NCBI GenBank assembly: GCA_013335405.1
Contig: JAAXVR010000010.1
Location: 1-64,000, forward strand
Direction: 5' to 3'
Length of the DNA stretch: 64,000 nucleotides
DNA from: Chlorobiaceae bacterium
Lineage (GTDB): Bacteria; Bacteroidota; Chlorobiia; Chlorobiales; Chlorobiaceae
Every line of letters begins with the position of its first letter. Within the stretch, counting starts at the first letter, position 1. The translations under genes were made by a program, and so were the position numbers. Under the pieces are notes generated by a model that saw only the letters and a program-made list of their open reading frames with translations, was not told where the DNA came from and searched no databases. Below, piece by piece: positions 41,365 through 52,900 of this stretch.

Positions 41365-41576
41365 AAGCTATCGACATGACAAAGGCCCTTGCCTGGATTG
41401 CGGCCCGGTGGAAAGAGCCTTCGACAAAACGGAGCATCTGGCTCGTCGGGACTGGCATTATTGCTATCGTCTATGCGATCATCAATCGTGAGCCATCGAG
41501 CGCGATTGTTGGAGCAGGGACAACCATATATGGGCTTTTAAACGCAAGTACACCGGAAAGGGGGAGCAATGAATAA
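41358..41576 (+). CDS. Small membrane protein of the lysis cassette
   Basis: A 72-residue protein with one clear hydrophobic segment (IWLVGTGIIAIVYAIINREP) and a second weaker one (AIVGAGTTIYGLLNAST). It overlaps the amidase gene by 7 bases and the next gene by 8. It may be a second holin, an antiholin or a spanin component. Confidence 0.55.
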   Translation: MLKAIDMTKALAWIAARWKEPSTKRSIWLVGTGIIAIVYAIINREPSSAIVGAGTTIYGLLNASTPERGSNE

Positions 41577-42252
41577 GAAGTTGATTGAATTTGCCGGTAA
41601 GATTGACTGGTTTAAAACCGGCATGTTGGTGGCGGTCCTCGCCGGCATAGGAGGAGGATACTGGCAGTTTCGTTCGCTCGAAAACGAGCTGATGATGCTC
41701 AAGGCAGGGAACGCCCTGCGGACCCCAGTTTCGTACAGCAAGAACAAGGCTGGTGACCTGGTGGCTTCGGTCCCAGTCGCGCAGGCCTCGAGCGCAAAGA
41801 TCCTCAAGAAAATCATCCAAAAGGATGACCGGCCTATCCTGCAACGACTGAAAGAGCATGCTGCCGAAGCGGGCAGCAGTGCCTCGATGATAGGCGAATT
41901 CAATACATCACACCATACTGATGCTCTTTTGTCCTCCAGGGCCATTTCTTGCGGCTCAGTGTCAGAATATGAGGATGCTTTCGTCAAAGCCCAGGTGTTT
42001 CGCCGCGGAGGGAAAAAGGATTCGTTGCACTACGAAGCCAGGGATGAAAAGAGCATCATCATTCGAAAGAAGGGCGGTGAGATGATAGCCAGCATCACCG
42101 GGAAAAGTCCTCATGACAGTACGACCGACATGGCCGTGTTCCAGAAGTCAGAAAAGAAAGGGTTGTTTGAGCAGCTTCCCCTCAAGGAAATCGGCATCGG
42201 AGCGGCGGGTTATTTCATCCTGAATTTCCTCATAAACCGAGCAGGGGGGTAG
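41569..42252 (+). CDS. Membrane protein at prophage right end
   Basis: A 227-residue protein with hydrophobic segments at about 18-34 (MLVAVLAGIGGGYWQF) and 206-222 (IGIGAAGYFILNFLINR), separated by a charged soluble domain. No family is recognised. Situated last in the lysis block, it could be a spanin-like or lysogenic-conversion protein. The ~90 bases between its stop and the tRNA contain no gene. Confidence 0.5.
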   Translation: MNKKLIEFAGKIDWFKTGMLVAVLAGIGGGYWQFRSLENELMMLKAGNALRTPVSYSKNKAGDLVASVPVAQASSAKILKKIIQKDDRPILQRLKEHAAEAGSSASMIGEFNTSHHTDALLSSRAISCGSVSEYEDAFVKAQVFRRGGKKDSLHYEARDEKSIIIRKKGGEMIASITGKSPHDSTTDMAVFQKSEKKGLFEQLPLKEIGIGAAGYFILNFLINRAGG

Positions 42253-42342
42253 CGTTTCTGTCGGATTTTGTCCCCTATTTGTCCCCCGTGGTGTTTTGTG
42301 GTGCTTGGGTGCCGACTGTATCTTGTTGTATTATAAGGAGGT

Positions 42343-42415
42343 GGACAATAAAGGATTCGAACCTTTGACCTCTCGCGTGTGAAGCGAACGCTCTAACCAG
42401 CTGAGCTAATTGTCC
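42343..42415 (-). tRNA. tRNA-Val (anticodon CAC), phage attachment site
   Basis: The minus strand folds as a complete 73-nt cloverleaf: acceptor GGACAAT/ATTGTCC, D arm GCTC...GAGC, anticodon stem TTCGC/GCGAG with loop TTCACAC (anticodon CAC), T arm AAAGG-TTCGAAT-CCTTT. CCA is not encoded in the gene. The 3' end lies next to the prophage, so integration probably uses its 3' half as attB. A matching attL copy was not found in the window. Confidence 0.95.
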
Positions 42416-42430
42416 CTGAAAGAAAGCCTA

Positions 42431-42459
42431 ATAATAGGATAAGGCATCCTTTTTTGCAA
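42431..42459 (-). promoter_or_regulatory. Promoter of tRNA-Val
   Basis: On the minus strand TTGCAA is followed after 17 bases by TATTAT, 16 bases before the mature tRNA 5' end. Spacing and sequence agree with a sigma-70-type promoter with a start at about 42,424. Integration on the 3' side leaves this promoter intact. Confidence 0.7.
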
Positions 42460-42628
42460 AAGCACAATTACTTTTATTTTTTTTAACTTACAGTACACAG
42501 CTGAACGAAGCCGCGGCCAGGTTTTCAGGATTTCCGGCATCCGGGCGCATCTTTCCTGTCCTTTTGGACAGGTTATCACAGGCACGGCAGAGGCCATACG
42601 TTTTCATTCAAATAAACCGTTCTTCAAA

Positions 42629-42898
42629 ATGGAAGATATAAACGATAAAAACGAGCTCAACGAGGTTCCATCCGTACCTCCCGTCGATACCGGCGCGCTG
42701 TTCAAGAAAGTCGTTTCCGTAGCGGGTCCCGCACTACTGATTACCCCCCTGGCCATGCCGTTTATCCACGGCCTTTCGGGAATCGCAGTCCTCGGGGCCG
42801 GAGCGCTTTTAGCCGGAACCACTGTCGTCAAGACGGTCACTGCGCTTACACGGCATCCAAAACCCGGTGATATCGAAAACGATCCCGACATGTTCTGA
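42629..42898 (+). CDS. Small membrane protein (89 aa)
   Basis: An 89-residue protein with an acidic start (MEDINDKNELNEVPSV) and two hydrophobic stretches (VAGPALLITPLAMPFIHGLS and IAVLGAGALLAGTTVVKTV). No family is recognised. It is the first chromosomal gene after the tRNA, and 200 bases of non-coding sequence precede it. Confidence 0.5.
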   Translation: MEDINDKNELNEVPSVPPVDTGALFKKVVSVAGPALLITPLAMPFIHGLSGIAVLGAGALLAGTTVVKTVTALTRHPKPGDIENDPDMF

Positions 42899-43135
42899 CT
42901 CACGCTTTGAGCGAACAGCCTTCCTGCCGGGCTTGCATGTCGTAGCGCCTCTTACAGCCGTTATTCGTGCAATGTCCCGGCCTGCTTTATGGAAGATTGC
43001 ACTGGTCCCTCCCGTTCAGCCCCGGGTATCAGGTATTTCCGCATCCGGATTCTCCAGCCCTCTCTCTTTTCATTCCATAATGTTTTTTGAAACCATCAGT
43101 CCCGCTTCAGGGTTTTTGTAAGAAATTCTGAAAAA

Positions 43136-44155
43136 ATGGACAGGAACCCGATGTTTTCCGCTCTGACAAGAAAATTCAGCCGTCTGCTGCTCGTGATCTC
43201 TCTGCTTGCAAGCCTGTTTGCCACAGTCGGCGGCTGTATGGAAGAGCGGCAGCCACTCCCGTCCGCAAAACCTGATGCAACATTACCAAAGGAGACAACA
43301 ATGCGATATAACGACCTTACCCCCGATGAAGAGAGGGTGATCGTCAATAAAGGAACCGAACGCCCATTCAGCGGCGAATATTACCGTAACAAGGATGACG
43401 GCACCTATCTCTGCAAACGCTGCAACGCTCCGCTCTTTCGTTCCAACGACAAGTTCGAGTCGGGCACCGGATGGCCGAGCTTCGACGATGCCATCGAAGG
43501 CGCCGTAAAACAGATTCCCGATGCCGACGGAAGCCGTACGGAGATACTCTGCGCAAATTGCGGGGCGCACCTCGGCCATGTCTTTTTCGGCGAAGGGATG
43601 ACCGGCAGGAATGTCAGGCACTGCGTCAATTCGATTTCGCTCTGCTTCATGCCCGAAGCCGGGACAGAGAAAACCACACAGAAAGCTGTCTTTGCAGGCG
43701 GGTGTTTCTGGGGCGTGGAATATCATTTCAGCAAACTGAAGGGAGTGCTTTCAGTCAAGTCCGGTTATACGGGCGGGAAGACCGAAGATCCATCATACAA
43801 GGAGGTCTGCACCGGGAAAACCGGCCACGCCGAGGCAGTGGAAATCGAATTCGACCCTTCGGTTGTCAGTTATGAAACCCTTGCGAAACTGTTTTTCGAA
43901 ATTCACGATCCTTCGGAGCTCAACAGGCAGGGGCCCGATATCGGTACTCAGTACAGGTCGGCGTTATTTTATACCAGCGAGGAACAGAAGGCTGTTGCGG
44001 AAAAACTTGTCGGTATCCTGAAAGAGAAAGGGTTCAACGTTGTGACAACCCTTGAAAAAGCCGGGAAGTTCTGGGTGGCTGAAGAGTACCATCAGGATTA
44101 CTATGCCAGAACAGGCCACCAGCCATACTGCCATGTCTACCGGAAGCGGTTCTGA
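43136..44155 (+). CDS. Methionine sulfoxide reductase MsrB-MsrA fusion, exported
   Basis: A 339-residue two-domain enzyme that repairs both sulfoxide isomers of methionine. The N-terminus has a signal peptide ending in a lipobox-like ATVGGC, so it is probably a lipoprotein or periplasmic. MsrB follows (zinc Cys in LCKRCNAPLF and LCANCGAHLGH, active Cys in RHCVNSISLCF), then MsrA with the catalytic GGCFWGVEYH motif. The fusion order B-A is the less common one compared with MsrA-MsrB. An alternative start at 43,151 would shorten it by 5 residues. The next gene, an alcohol dehydrogenase, starts 48 bases downstream. Confidence 0.93.
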   Translation: MDRNPMFSALTRKFSRLLLVISLLASLFATVGGCMEERQPLPSAKPDATLPKETTMRYNDLTPDEERVIVNKGTERPFSGEYYRNKDDGTYLCKRCNAPLFRSNDKFESGTGWPSFDDAIEGAVKQIPDADGSRTEILCANCGAHLGHVFFGEGMTGRNVRHCVNSISLCFMPEAGTEKTTQKAVFAGGCFWGVEYHFSKLKGVLSVKSGYTGGKTEDPSYKEVCTGKTGHAEAVEIEFDPSVVSYETLAKLFFEIHDPSELNRQGPDIGTQYRSALFYTSEEQKAVAEKLVGILKEKGFNVVTTLEKAGKFWVAEEYHQDYYARTGHQPYCHVYRKRF

Positions 44156-44203
44156 CGTGCGGCATGAACCCGCCACCGGTTATATAACCGAACAGCGGAT
44201 GCC

Positions 44204-45238
44204 ATGAAAGCGATGCTCCTCGAGAGGATTGTTTCCCTCCGTGAAACTGCAGATCCGCTGACCCTTGCGGATTTTCCGGTTCCCGTTCCCGGAGAGAATG
44301 ATCTCCTCCTGAGGGTGCATGCATGCGGAGTATGTCATACCGAGCTCGACGAAATCGAGGGGCGTACTCCGCCTCCGGTTTTTCCTGTCATTCCCGGCCA
44401 TCAGGTCGTCGGGGAGGTCGTTGACCGGGGCAGAAACGTCAAAGATATCGATGTCGGCAGCAGAAGGGGGGTGGCCTGGATCCATTCTGCCTGCGGAACC
44501 TGTTCATTCTGCAGGAAAGGCCAGGAAAACCTCTGTGCCGGTTTCAGGGCAACCGGACGTGATGTCCACGGCGGCTACGCCGAATACATGGTTGCACCTG
44601 CAGCATTCACCTATGAAATCCCCGATGTGTTTTCGTCCGCCGAAGCGGCGCCACTTCTCTGTGCCGGAGCTATCGGATACCGTTCACTCATGCTTGCCGG
44701 CATCGAAAACGGATCGGTGCTCGGACTGACCGGTTTCGGAGCTTCGGGTCACCTTGTCCTGTCCCTCGCCCGTTTTCTCTATCCCGATTCGCCGGTCGTT
44801 GTCTTTGCCCGAAGCGAAAGAGAGCAGGAATTTGCAAAGAAACTCGGTGCACAATGGTCCGGCGGCACTGAAGCGGAACCTCCCGAATCATGCGATGCGA
44901 TTATCGATACCACCCCGGCCTGGCTTCCGGTAATAACTGCCCTCGAACGACTGAATCCGGGTGGCCGCCTTGTCATCAACGCGATCCGGAAGGAAACATC
45001 GGATCGCCGTCTCCTCGCTGATCTGGATTATGAACGCCATCTCTGGATGGAAAAGGAGGTCCGGAGCGTTGCCAATATTACCCGTTCAGATGTCCGGGAG
45101 TTTCTCGGTCTTGCAGCATCGATGTCCATGAAACCTGAAATACAGGTCTATTCGCTGAATGATGCGAACAGGGCGCTTATGGAGATGAAAAACCACAGTA
45201 TCAGAGGCGCGAAAGTCCTCTTGCCGGCAGATTCCTGA
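44204..45238 (+). CDS. Zinc-dependent alcohol dehydrogenase
   Basis: A 344-residue medium-chain dehydrogenase. The catalytic zinc ligands are in ACGVCHTELDEIEG and PGHQVVGEVVDRG, the structural zinc Cys in SACGTCSFCRKGQENLC, and the NAD(P)-binding part begins near LGLTGFGASGHLVLSLAR, with GFGASG replacing the usual GxGxxG. The substrate is not evident; AdhP-like enzymes act on primary alcohols. It could be co-transcribed with the Msr gene. Confidence 0.88.
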   Translation: MKAMLLERIVSLRETADPLTLADFPVPVPGENDLLLRVHACGVCHTELDEIEGRTPPPVFPVIPGHQVVGEVVDRGRNVKDIDVGSRRGVAWIHSACGTCSFCRKGQENLCAGFRATGRDVHGGYAEYMVAPAAFTYEIPDVFSSAEAAPLLCAGAIGYRSLMLAGIENGSVLGLTGFGASGHLVLSLARFLYPDSPVVVFARSEREQEFAKKLGAQWSGGTEAEPPESCDAIIDTTPAWLPVITALERLNPGGRLVINAIRKETSDRRLLADLDYERHLWMEKEVRSVANITRSDVREFLGLAASMSMKPEIQVYSLNDANRALMEMKNHSIRGAKVLLPADS

Positions 45239-45602
45239 AATCATTTTTTCCGGTCGTTTCTCAGGTGCGAAGAGGTGTATTTCCCTGCTGTTCGTCATGC
45301 CGGGCATCCCTGTTCCCTGGGTATTCTCAGAAAAACGGCTGCTCTGCAGAACCGTTACCGTTCGGATAACGAGCCTCGACAGCCTCTTTCAGGGCTGCGG
45401 CATCTGTAGTTGACGAAGGAAACAGAAGTCCCCGTCCTCGATAGTCCATGATAGCGGTCCTGCGCCCGAACTGCAGTGTTCCTTTCCGAAATAACACCAG
45501 CCAGGGATTCCCTTCAGTTCATTACCTGAAAATATTTCCGTATTTTTATCCGGAAACGATGCCCGATCCAGCCAAAATAAAGAAACACGGAGCCCGGATA
45601 CA
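45239..45602. other. Intergenic region without a gene
   Basis: About 360 bases. An open frame on the minus strand reaches into it from the following gene, but it is antisense to a clear pentapeptide-repeat gene. No promoter or terminator was recognised with confidence. Confidence 0.5.
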
Positions 45603-46598
45603 ATGACTTCAGAAGGTCTTTTACCTATTCTGAAACAGGGAGCGGAAGCATGGAACTCCTGGAGGGAAGGGTTTCCCCATGAAGAAATAGATTTTTCAGG
45701 AGTGGATTTTAACACCATCGTTCCGAAAATCAATCTGGACGGGATCAATTTATCCCGTGCATGCCTCAGCAATGCTGATTTTTCCCTGCTGAGCCTGAAA
45801 AAGGCCAATTTTGCCTTCGCCAATCTGGAAGGAGCTCATTTTCTGTTTTCCAATCTGGAAGGGGCGGATTTTCGTGGAACCAACCTGAAAAAAGCATCGT
45901 TCGAGGATGCCTGTCTCAAGAATATTCTTTTCTGCAATGCTGATTTCCAGGGAACCTCACTGTCAAACGCCCTTTGTTCCGGTGCGGATTTCTCCTGTGC
46001 CCATTTCGGCGGAACAGACTTTTCCGGCGCAAATCTCGAACATGCGAAAGTGTTTTCAGTCACCTACGAACAGCAGGTGCTGCCTGAGATCCTCAAGGAG
46101 AGCGGATTTCGTCCGGGTGAATTATGGAAGCACCGGCTTGATTTCTATCTCGATACGAAGATGAGGTGCAGAGGCGTACATGCGACATCAGCATACGGGA
46201 ACCCCAGATTTATCCAGTTTCTGAGGGACGTCGATTACCTTGAAGAGCTTTACCATTCCCGGTCCGGTTCATCGGTGATTTTCATCTGGTGGTTATTTGC
46301 GGATTGCGGCCGTTCATTGAAACGCTGGGCTTTCTGGACCTTTGCTTTCGTTCTGCTGTTCGCGTTGCTTTACACCCTTCTCGGTGAGGAGAACTTCAAA
46401 TGCCAGTACATAACCTTCGGATTGCCCTCAATGATGTATTTCAGCATCATAAGTTTTACCAGCTATGGATCTGGCGATATCATTCCGATTACCCAGCTGT
46501 CGACTTTCCTTGTCTCGGTCGAGGTGATCGTCGGTTACATGATGCTGGGGGGCCTTATTTCCATTTTTTCGAGCAAACTTGGAAGAAGGTCCGGTTGA
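45603..46598 (+). CDS. Pentapeptide-repeat protein fused to a two-helix ion channel
   Basis: A 331-residue protein. Residues 30-150 are pentapeptide repeats (LSNADFSLLSLKKANFAFAN, then LEGADFRGTNLKKASFEDA), forming a right-handed beta helix. The C-terminal part has two membrane helices (WTFAFVLLFALLYTLL and LVSVEVIVGYMMLGGL) flanking a pore loop, FTSYGSGDIIP, which resembles the K+ channel filter (TxGYGD) with a Ser in place of the Tyr. Such fusions occur in bacteria as predicted gated channels. The filter change suggests altered ion selectivity. No partner gene is nearby. Confidence 0.8.
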   Translation: MTSEGLLPILKQGAEAWNSWREGFPHEEIDFSGVDFNTIVPKINLDGINLSRACLSNADFSLLSLKKANFAFANLEGAHFLFSNLEGADFRGTNLKKASFEDACLKNILFCNADFQGTSLSNALCSGADFSCAHFGGTDFSGANLEHAKVFSVTYEQQVLPEILKESGFRPGELWKHRLDFYLDTKMRCRGVHATSAYGNPRFIQFLRDVDYLEELYHSRSGSSVIFIWWLFADCGRSLKRWAFWTFAFVLLFALLYTLLGEENFKCQYITFGLPSMMYFSIISFTSYGSGDIIPITQLSTFLVSVEVIVGYMMLGGLISIFSSKLGRRSG

Positions 46599-46966
46599 CC
46601 GGGATCCACCGGGAGACTGTCCCGGCAGGGTTCTGATTTGCTCATGATCCTCTCGTTTATCCTTTCTCCGATTCATTTCCTTTTTCCCCATCTCATCATA
46701 ACCGTATGTCGGAGCTTCCATAAAGCGCGGCTTCCGATTCGGCGTGTTAAGAAAAACGACCCGGGATTCATTTTTTTAAAAATCAAGCCGATAATAGCGG
46801 CAACACACGGGCTCAATACATGTAAAGTACTGTTGCGTAATAATATAGAGTTTATTTTCCGCGATATTTTCCGTTTTTTAGTCATAAGTTCTTTTTTTTA
46901 GCTCTTTTATATCAAATTGTCGGTATTCCATCCCCCTGCCGGCGGAAAACAATTATCCAGTGAACA
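46599..46966. other. Intergenic region without a gene
   Basis: About 370 bases, AT-rich in its second half (the TTTTTTTAGC stretch near 46,890). It is the leader of the giant adhesin gene and probably holds its promoter; no clear -35/-10 pair could be chosen. Short frames here lack support. Confidence 0.5.
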
Positions 46967-49900
46967 ATGGGTGCTGATAATTCTGTTCCGGTCGCGAGGG
47001 TATTCGAAGTCAGCGGGAAGGTCTGGGTCAAGGATAAAAACGGAGCCAGGCATCAACTTCGTAAAGGGGAAACTGTCTGTCAGGGCGATAGTATCGTTAC
47101 TGAGGCAGGCAGCCATGCAGAACTGCAGGATATGCATGGCCATATTCTCAGAATTTCCGGCAGCAGGGAGATAATTCTTGCGCCCGGACTGTTTGTCACA
47201 TCGGAAAGCGATGCCTACCATCTGATCCTTCCGCCGGATGAGCCGGCAGATGAAACGTCAAATCACCATATTCCGGAGCCGAAACCGCCGTACACGCAGG
47301 AAGGGCATTGTTTCGTGCGTGCGGAACGGCTGCAGGAGTCGGTGAGTCCCCCTCATTACCGGTTCTTGTCATATACCGGAACCTATGTACCATCGATTGA
47401 TGGAAGAAATGCCGGAAACGACGCTTTCCTTGGCGGGCGGGCCACCACCGACGAAAGGATCGTGATGTCCTTCAGTCCGTTGACGTTCACCCATGAGTTT
47501 GACGCGCACGATCTGAGGGAGTTCGGTCCCTCATTCGGGGATGACGATGTCAATCATGTTCCTGAAGCAACTGACGACAGAGGGATCGTTGTGGAAGGAT
47601 CGAACTTGATTTCCGGCAATATGCTCGATAACGATATCGACGGGACCGGAACGTCGAAGGTGTATGAAATAGCCTATATCCCTGAAGGCGGTGGTCTGCC
47701 GGTTACTGTCGCTGTACCGGTCGGAGGATCGGTCACGGTCGATACCCGGTATGGCGAACTGACTGTTTACAGTGACGGATCCTGGAGCTATACCAGTGAC
47801 CCTGAGGAAGTTCACGGGACGGACAATGTCCTGAAGGATTCCATTCAATACACGATTATCGATATCGACGGGGATAAATCGTCAGCGAAGCTGACGATCG
47901 ATGTCCTCGATACCGCGCCTCAAATAACTTCACCGCAGAATTCTCCAGTCTGTGAGAATGATTTTTCTGACGGTACCAGCCCGGATGATTCGGCTCTGAC
48001 GGTGGGCGGTCCACTTGGCGTCATTCCAGGTGAGGATCCGATCGATACCTATTTTACAGAGCAAAGCGCTCCGACGGGATTAACGTCGAACGGTCAGGCT
48101 GTAAACTACTCTATCAGCCAGGATGGATATACGCTCATCGCATATACGGGTAGTTTTCCGGAAGGTGAGGCTCCCTCTGAAGAGCAGCGGGTATTTATTG
48201 TGACGATTGATGATCCAAAGGATTCCACAGGATCACAGCGTTACCAGTTCACGCTGATCAATCAGATAGATCATCCTGATGATGATGGAGAAAATAAAAA
48301 AGACTTAACCTTCAATTTTCAGGTCAGAGATACCAACGAAGGTAATCTGGATACTGCAAATGGATCGTTTACGGTTTCCGTTATCGATGACGTCGAGAAG
48401 GTGACAAGTCCTGTGAAGGTGGAAGTTGACGAGGACGATCTTGCGGACGGGACGAGCCCTGACCCGACGAAGCTGACGGTGGGCGGGGCGCTGGGCGTGA
48501 TCGTCGATGCGGACGATATCGTAAGCACGAAGTTCACGGTACCGGAAGGGGCGAGCGGTCTGACGTCAAACGGTGAGACGGTGAACTACGATGTCAGTGA
48601 CGACGGCAGGACGCTGACGGCATATACGGGAAGTGACCCGTCCGCCAATAAAGTGTTCACGGTAATCATCACGGAAACCGACCCGAACAATCCGCAATAC
48701 AGCTTTACGCTGCAGAACCAGCTTGATCAAGAGCCTGCCGACGGACAGAACAAGCTGCCGTTGAGCTTCGGCTACGAAGTGACCGACAGGGACGGCGACA
48801 AGGCGTCGGGCGAGATCACTGTCGATGTGCGGGACGATGTCGAAAGGGTGACGAGTCCGGCGAAAGTGAGGGTTGACGAAGATGACCTGCCGGACGGAAC
48901 GAGTCCCAATAATTCGGAGCTGACGGTTGGGGGAGCACTGGGCGTGATCGTCGATGCGGACGATATCGTAAGCACGAAGTTCACGGTATCGGAAGGGGCG
49001 AGCGGTCTGACGTCATACGGTGAGACGGTGAACTATGATGTCAGTGACGACGGGCGGACGCTGACGGCCTATACGGGAAGTGACCCGTCCGCCAATAAAG
49101 TGTTCACGGTACTCATCACGGAAACCGACCCGAACAATCCGCAATACAGCTTCACGCTGCAGCAGCAGCTGGATCATGCGGATGCCGACGGGCAGAACAA
49201 GTTGCCGTTGAGCTTCGGCTACGAAGTGACCGACAGGGACGGCGACAAGGCGTCGGGCGAGATCAAGGTTGATGTTATCGATGACGTCGAGAAGGTGACA
49301 AGTCCTGTGAAGGTGGAAGTTGACGAGGACGATCTTGCGGACGGGACGAGCCCTGACCCGACGAAGCTGACGGTAGGCGGGGCGCTGGGAGCGATCGTCG
49401 ATGCGGACGATATCGTAAGCACGAAGTTCACGGTATCGGAAGGGGCGAGCGGTCTGACGTCAAACGGTGAGACGGTGAACTACGATGTCAGTGACGACGG
49501 CAGGACGCTGACAGCCTATACGGGCGGTAATTCTGACGATCCGGCAAGTCAGGTATTCACGGTAGTGATATTGGAAAGCGATTCATACAGTCCGGATTCA
49601 CCCGGCTACAGCTTCACGCTGCAGCAGCAGCTGGATCATGCGGATGCCGACGGGCAGAACAAGCTGCCGTTGAGCTTCGGTTACGAAGTGACAGACTTCG
49701 ACGGCGACAAGGCATCGGGCGAAATCAAGGTTGATGTGCGGGACGACGTGCCTAAAGCGAAAAATGATGCAACGCAAAGTGTTGATGAAGGAAGCAACAG
49801 TATTGCTTCTCAAGGCAATCCGACGCGGAATCTCCTGAACAATGATGTAACTGGAGCTGATGACCCGATCAGGATAACGGAATTATCCTATGTGAATGAA

Positions 49901-52900
49901 CAGGGCGAAACCGCGACAGCTCCTGTTCCTGTTGACAGCACCGGAGTGACGGTCGATACGCAGTATGGCGAACTGACCGTATGGAGCGATGGCGAATGGA
50001 AATATGTCTCCGACACATATGTTAATCACGTCACGGAACCTGTTTCAGATACATTCAGCTATACCATTACGGACAGGGATGGCGATACATCGAGCGCATC
50101 AAAGACGATTAAGGTAACGGACTCCGTGCCTTCTGTCGGGACACCACTCGACAGCACGGTCTATGAAAAAAATCTGCCGACGGGCACCGATCCGCAAAGC
50201 TCGCTGCTATCGAAAACAGCCTCTCTTGCGGCGATACCTTCCGCCGATCCTGTCGATGTGACCTTCAATAATCCCGTACCGCCTGCAGGGCTGAAATCAG
50301 GCGGCGAGGATGTATTGTATTATCTAAGCGCTGACGGACATACCCTGACAGCTTACACCGGGAATGAATTCAATCCGGACGGCACTCCGGCGGATCAGGT
50401 TTTCAGGATCGTGATCAATGATTCGACATCCGCCGATGCGGCCTATACCTTCACGCTCATCCGGCCGCTCGACCATGCGAGTTCCGATACCATCGATCTG
50501 CCCGTGAAGTTCAAGGTGACCGACATCGATAACGATACTGTCCCCGGTACCTTCACGGTATCGGTCATCGATGACCAATCCGAAACCCCGCAGTCGATCG
50601 TGCTCGATGAGGACGGAACGAAGAGATTCAACACGAATGCCGATGCGACAGAGGCCAATACAAGCATAACCGATACGCCTTCACACGGTACGGCAGTCGT
50701 AAACGCCGATGGTACCATCACCTATACTCCATCGGATGATTACAGCGGCGATGACGTGTTCAGCTATACCCATGTTGATGATTCCGGTACCCCAACTGTA
50801 ACGACCGTCAACGTCAACGTCAATCCGATATCGGATACTCCGGACGTTCAGTCAAGCTATGCCGTTGCCACGTACGAAGACCAGCCGGTGGCGCTCGGCC
50901 TTACGGCGCCGGCTGTCAGCGACAATTCCGACAAGAATGGTGCAGGCACTGCTGCAGATGACCCCGAACGGTTCGGGGCAATTACCATCAGCGGTGTGCA
51001 GGAAGGGGCGAAAGTATACCGTCCGGATGGTACGCTTCTCTTTACCGGTACGTCGACTGACCATGTTTTCACGGTTCTGCTGGTGCAGGATTATGTCGGC
51101 AGTCAGCCGATCACCGGTGCTGACGGCGAATCGCTCTTCGTTGTCGGGACTACGGCCGATCAGTTGCTGACTGTTGATGATTTCCAGGGATTGCAGATCC
51201 TTCCTCCGCCTGACAGTGCTGCGAATTTCACGGTAAGGATGAGTGTCACCGAGTACGAAGTGGACAGTTCAGGAGGCAAAATCAACGCCCCCGGACTTCT
51301 GGGCAAAGAAGCCCATACCGATATTGCCGTCAACGTTACAGCGGTTACCGACCGTGTCGACCTGCAGTGGAACTCAATACCGACAGATCCCGATCATTTC
51401 GGCACGATCCCTGATCCGTCAGCCGAGATTACGGATACGCAGCAGGACGGGACTCTTTACAGATGGATTGCCGAGGATTCACCGGCGTTCAGCCTGAGCG
51501 GTATGCTGACATTCGAGGCCAATGATCCGGCAGATCATACCGGGCTGATTTCAGGCGGACAGAACGGCAATGATTATGACGCTTCGGAGCGTCGTTACAT
51601 CGAACTTTCCAACCTGCCTGAAGGGATAATGATCAACGGCTCCGTCGTGAACAGCGGAAGCTGGAGCAGCAGCTATTTCTATGGCAGTACCCTTCCGGAA
51701 ATCACGGTTCAGCCTCCGAAGGATTTCAGCGGTGACATTCAGGATATCGTGATCACGCTTTACGGTCTGGACAGCGATACTTCAGGCACCACGAACCCTG
51801 ACGGTTCTCCGTTCAGCCCGGAGAGTAAACTTGACAGCGTCAAACTCACGCTTTACGTAACCCCGGTTCCGGACGATATCGAAGCCCCGGATGTGACCAC
51901 TCCGGAGGATACCCCTGTCCGGTTCATGCAGGACCTCGAGGTTTCCGATACCTCGTCTGAGCAGGATAACGGAGGAAATGAGATTATCACCGGCATAACG
52001 ATCGAGGACATTCCCGACGGCTGGAGGCTCTATGACCATAACGGAGCGCTGCTTCTTACGGGGAATGGTTCTGCGGACTGGACTGTTGCAGAGTCTGACA
52101 TAACCTCTGTCCATTACGATGCCGAAAACAACCCCGACGGTTACAACTATCAGTATTACTCGATACTGCCTCCTTCCCATTCGAGCCAGAACGGGACGCT
52201 CTCCATTTCGGTATCGACAACCGACACCAGTGATCCCGACGGTGACCCTTTGACTCCGGCTGTTGCTGATTCGAAAACGGTTATCCATGACGTAACGGTG
52301 ACGGTTACACCAGCGGGGGAAATTGTCGGGACCGATTCCGATCATAACGGCATCGTCGATCCCGATCTTGCGATCAACCCGGATCACACCTATACGGTTC
52401 ACGGAACCGAGGATCTGTTCTATCCGCTCTCGGATGCAGGGTTCAATCTCGAAACGCCCTGGAGCAACGAGGATCAGGACGATTCCGAAACGACGTTCGC
52501 CCTGTTCACGCCAAAGGATTCAGGCGGGGAGGAGATGATTGGTGCGCAGTTCAGTTATGTTGACGGAACGGGTACCCGTATCCTGACCTTCAACGGCTCG
52601 CCGGTGCAGATCGAAATGCAGTACCTCGATTCGGTGCAGTTCAGGCCGAAGGACAACTTCAGCGGGGAGGTGACGATCGATGTCGAGGCAAAGAGCGTCG
52701 ATCAGGGCCCGGATGATGTATCTCCATCTGTTGCGATCAGCGGACTTGCCGTACTGAGTTTTGTTTTCGACCCTGATGCCGATCCGGTGACAATCTCGGC
52801 CTACAGTCCGGGCGGCCTGGAGGATAATGCCATTCCCCTCTCCATCAGGCCCCAGAGCGCAGATGCTTCCGCCCCGGACCCCGCGGAAACGTTCAACATC

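Noticed and set aside
45389-45823. Minus-strand frame upstream of the channel gene
   Set aside because: Half of it is antisense to pentapeptide repeats, which explains its Leu/Ser/Ala pattern. No translation signal is seen.
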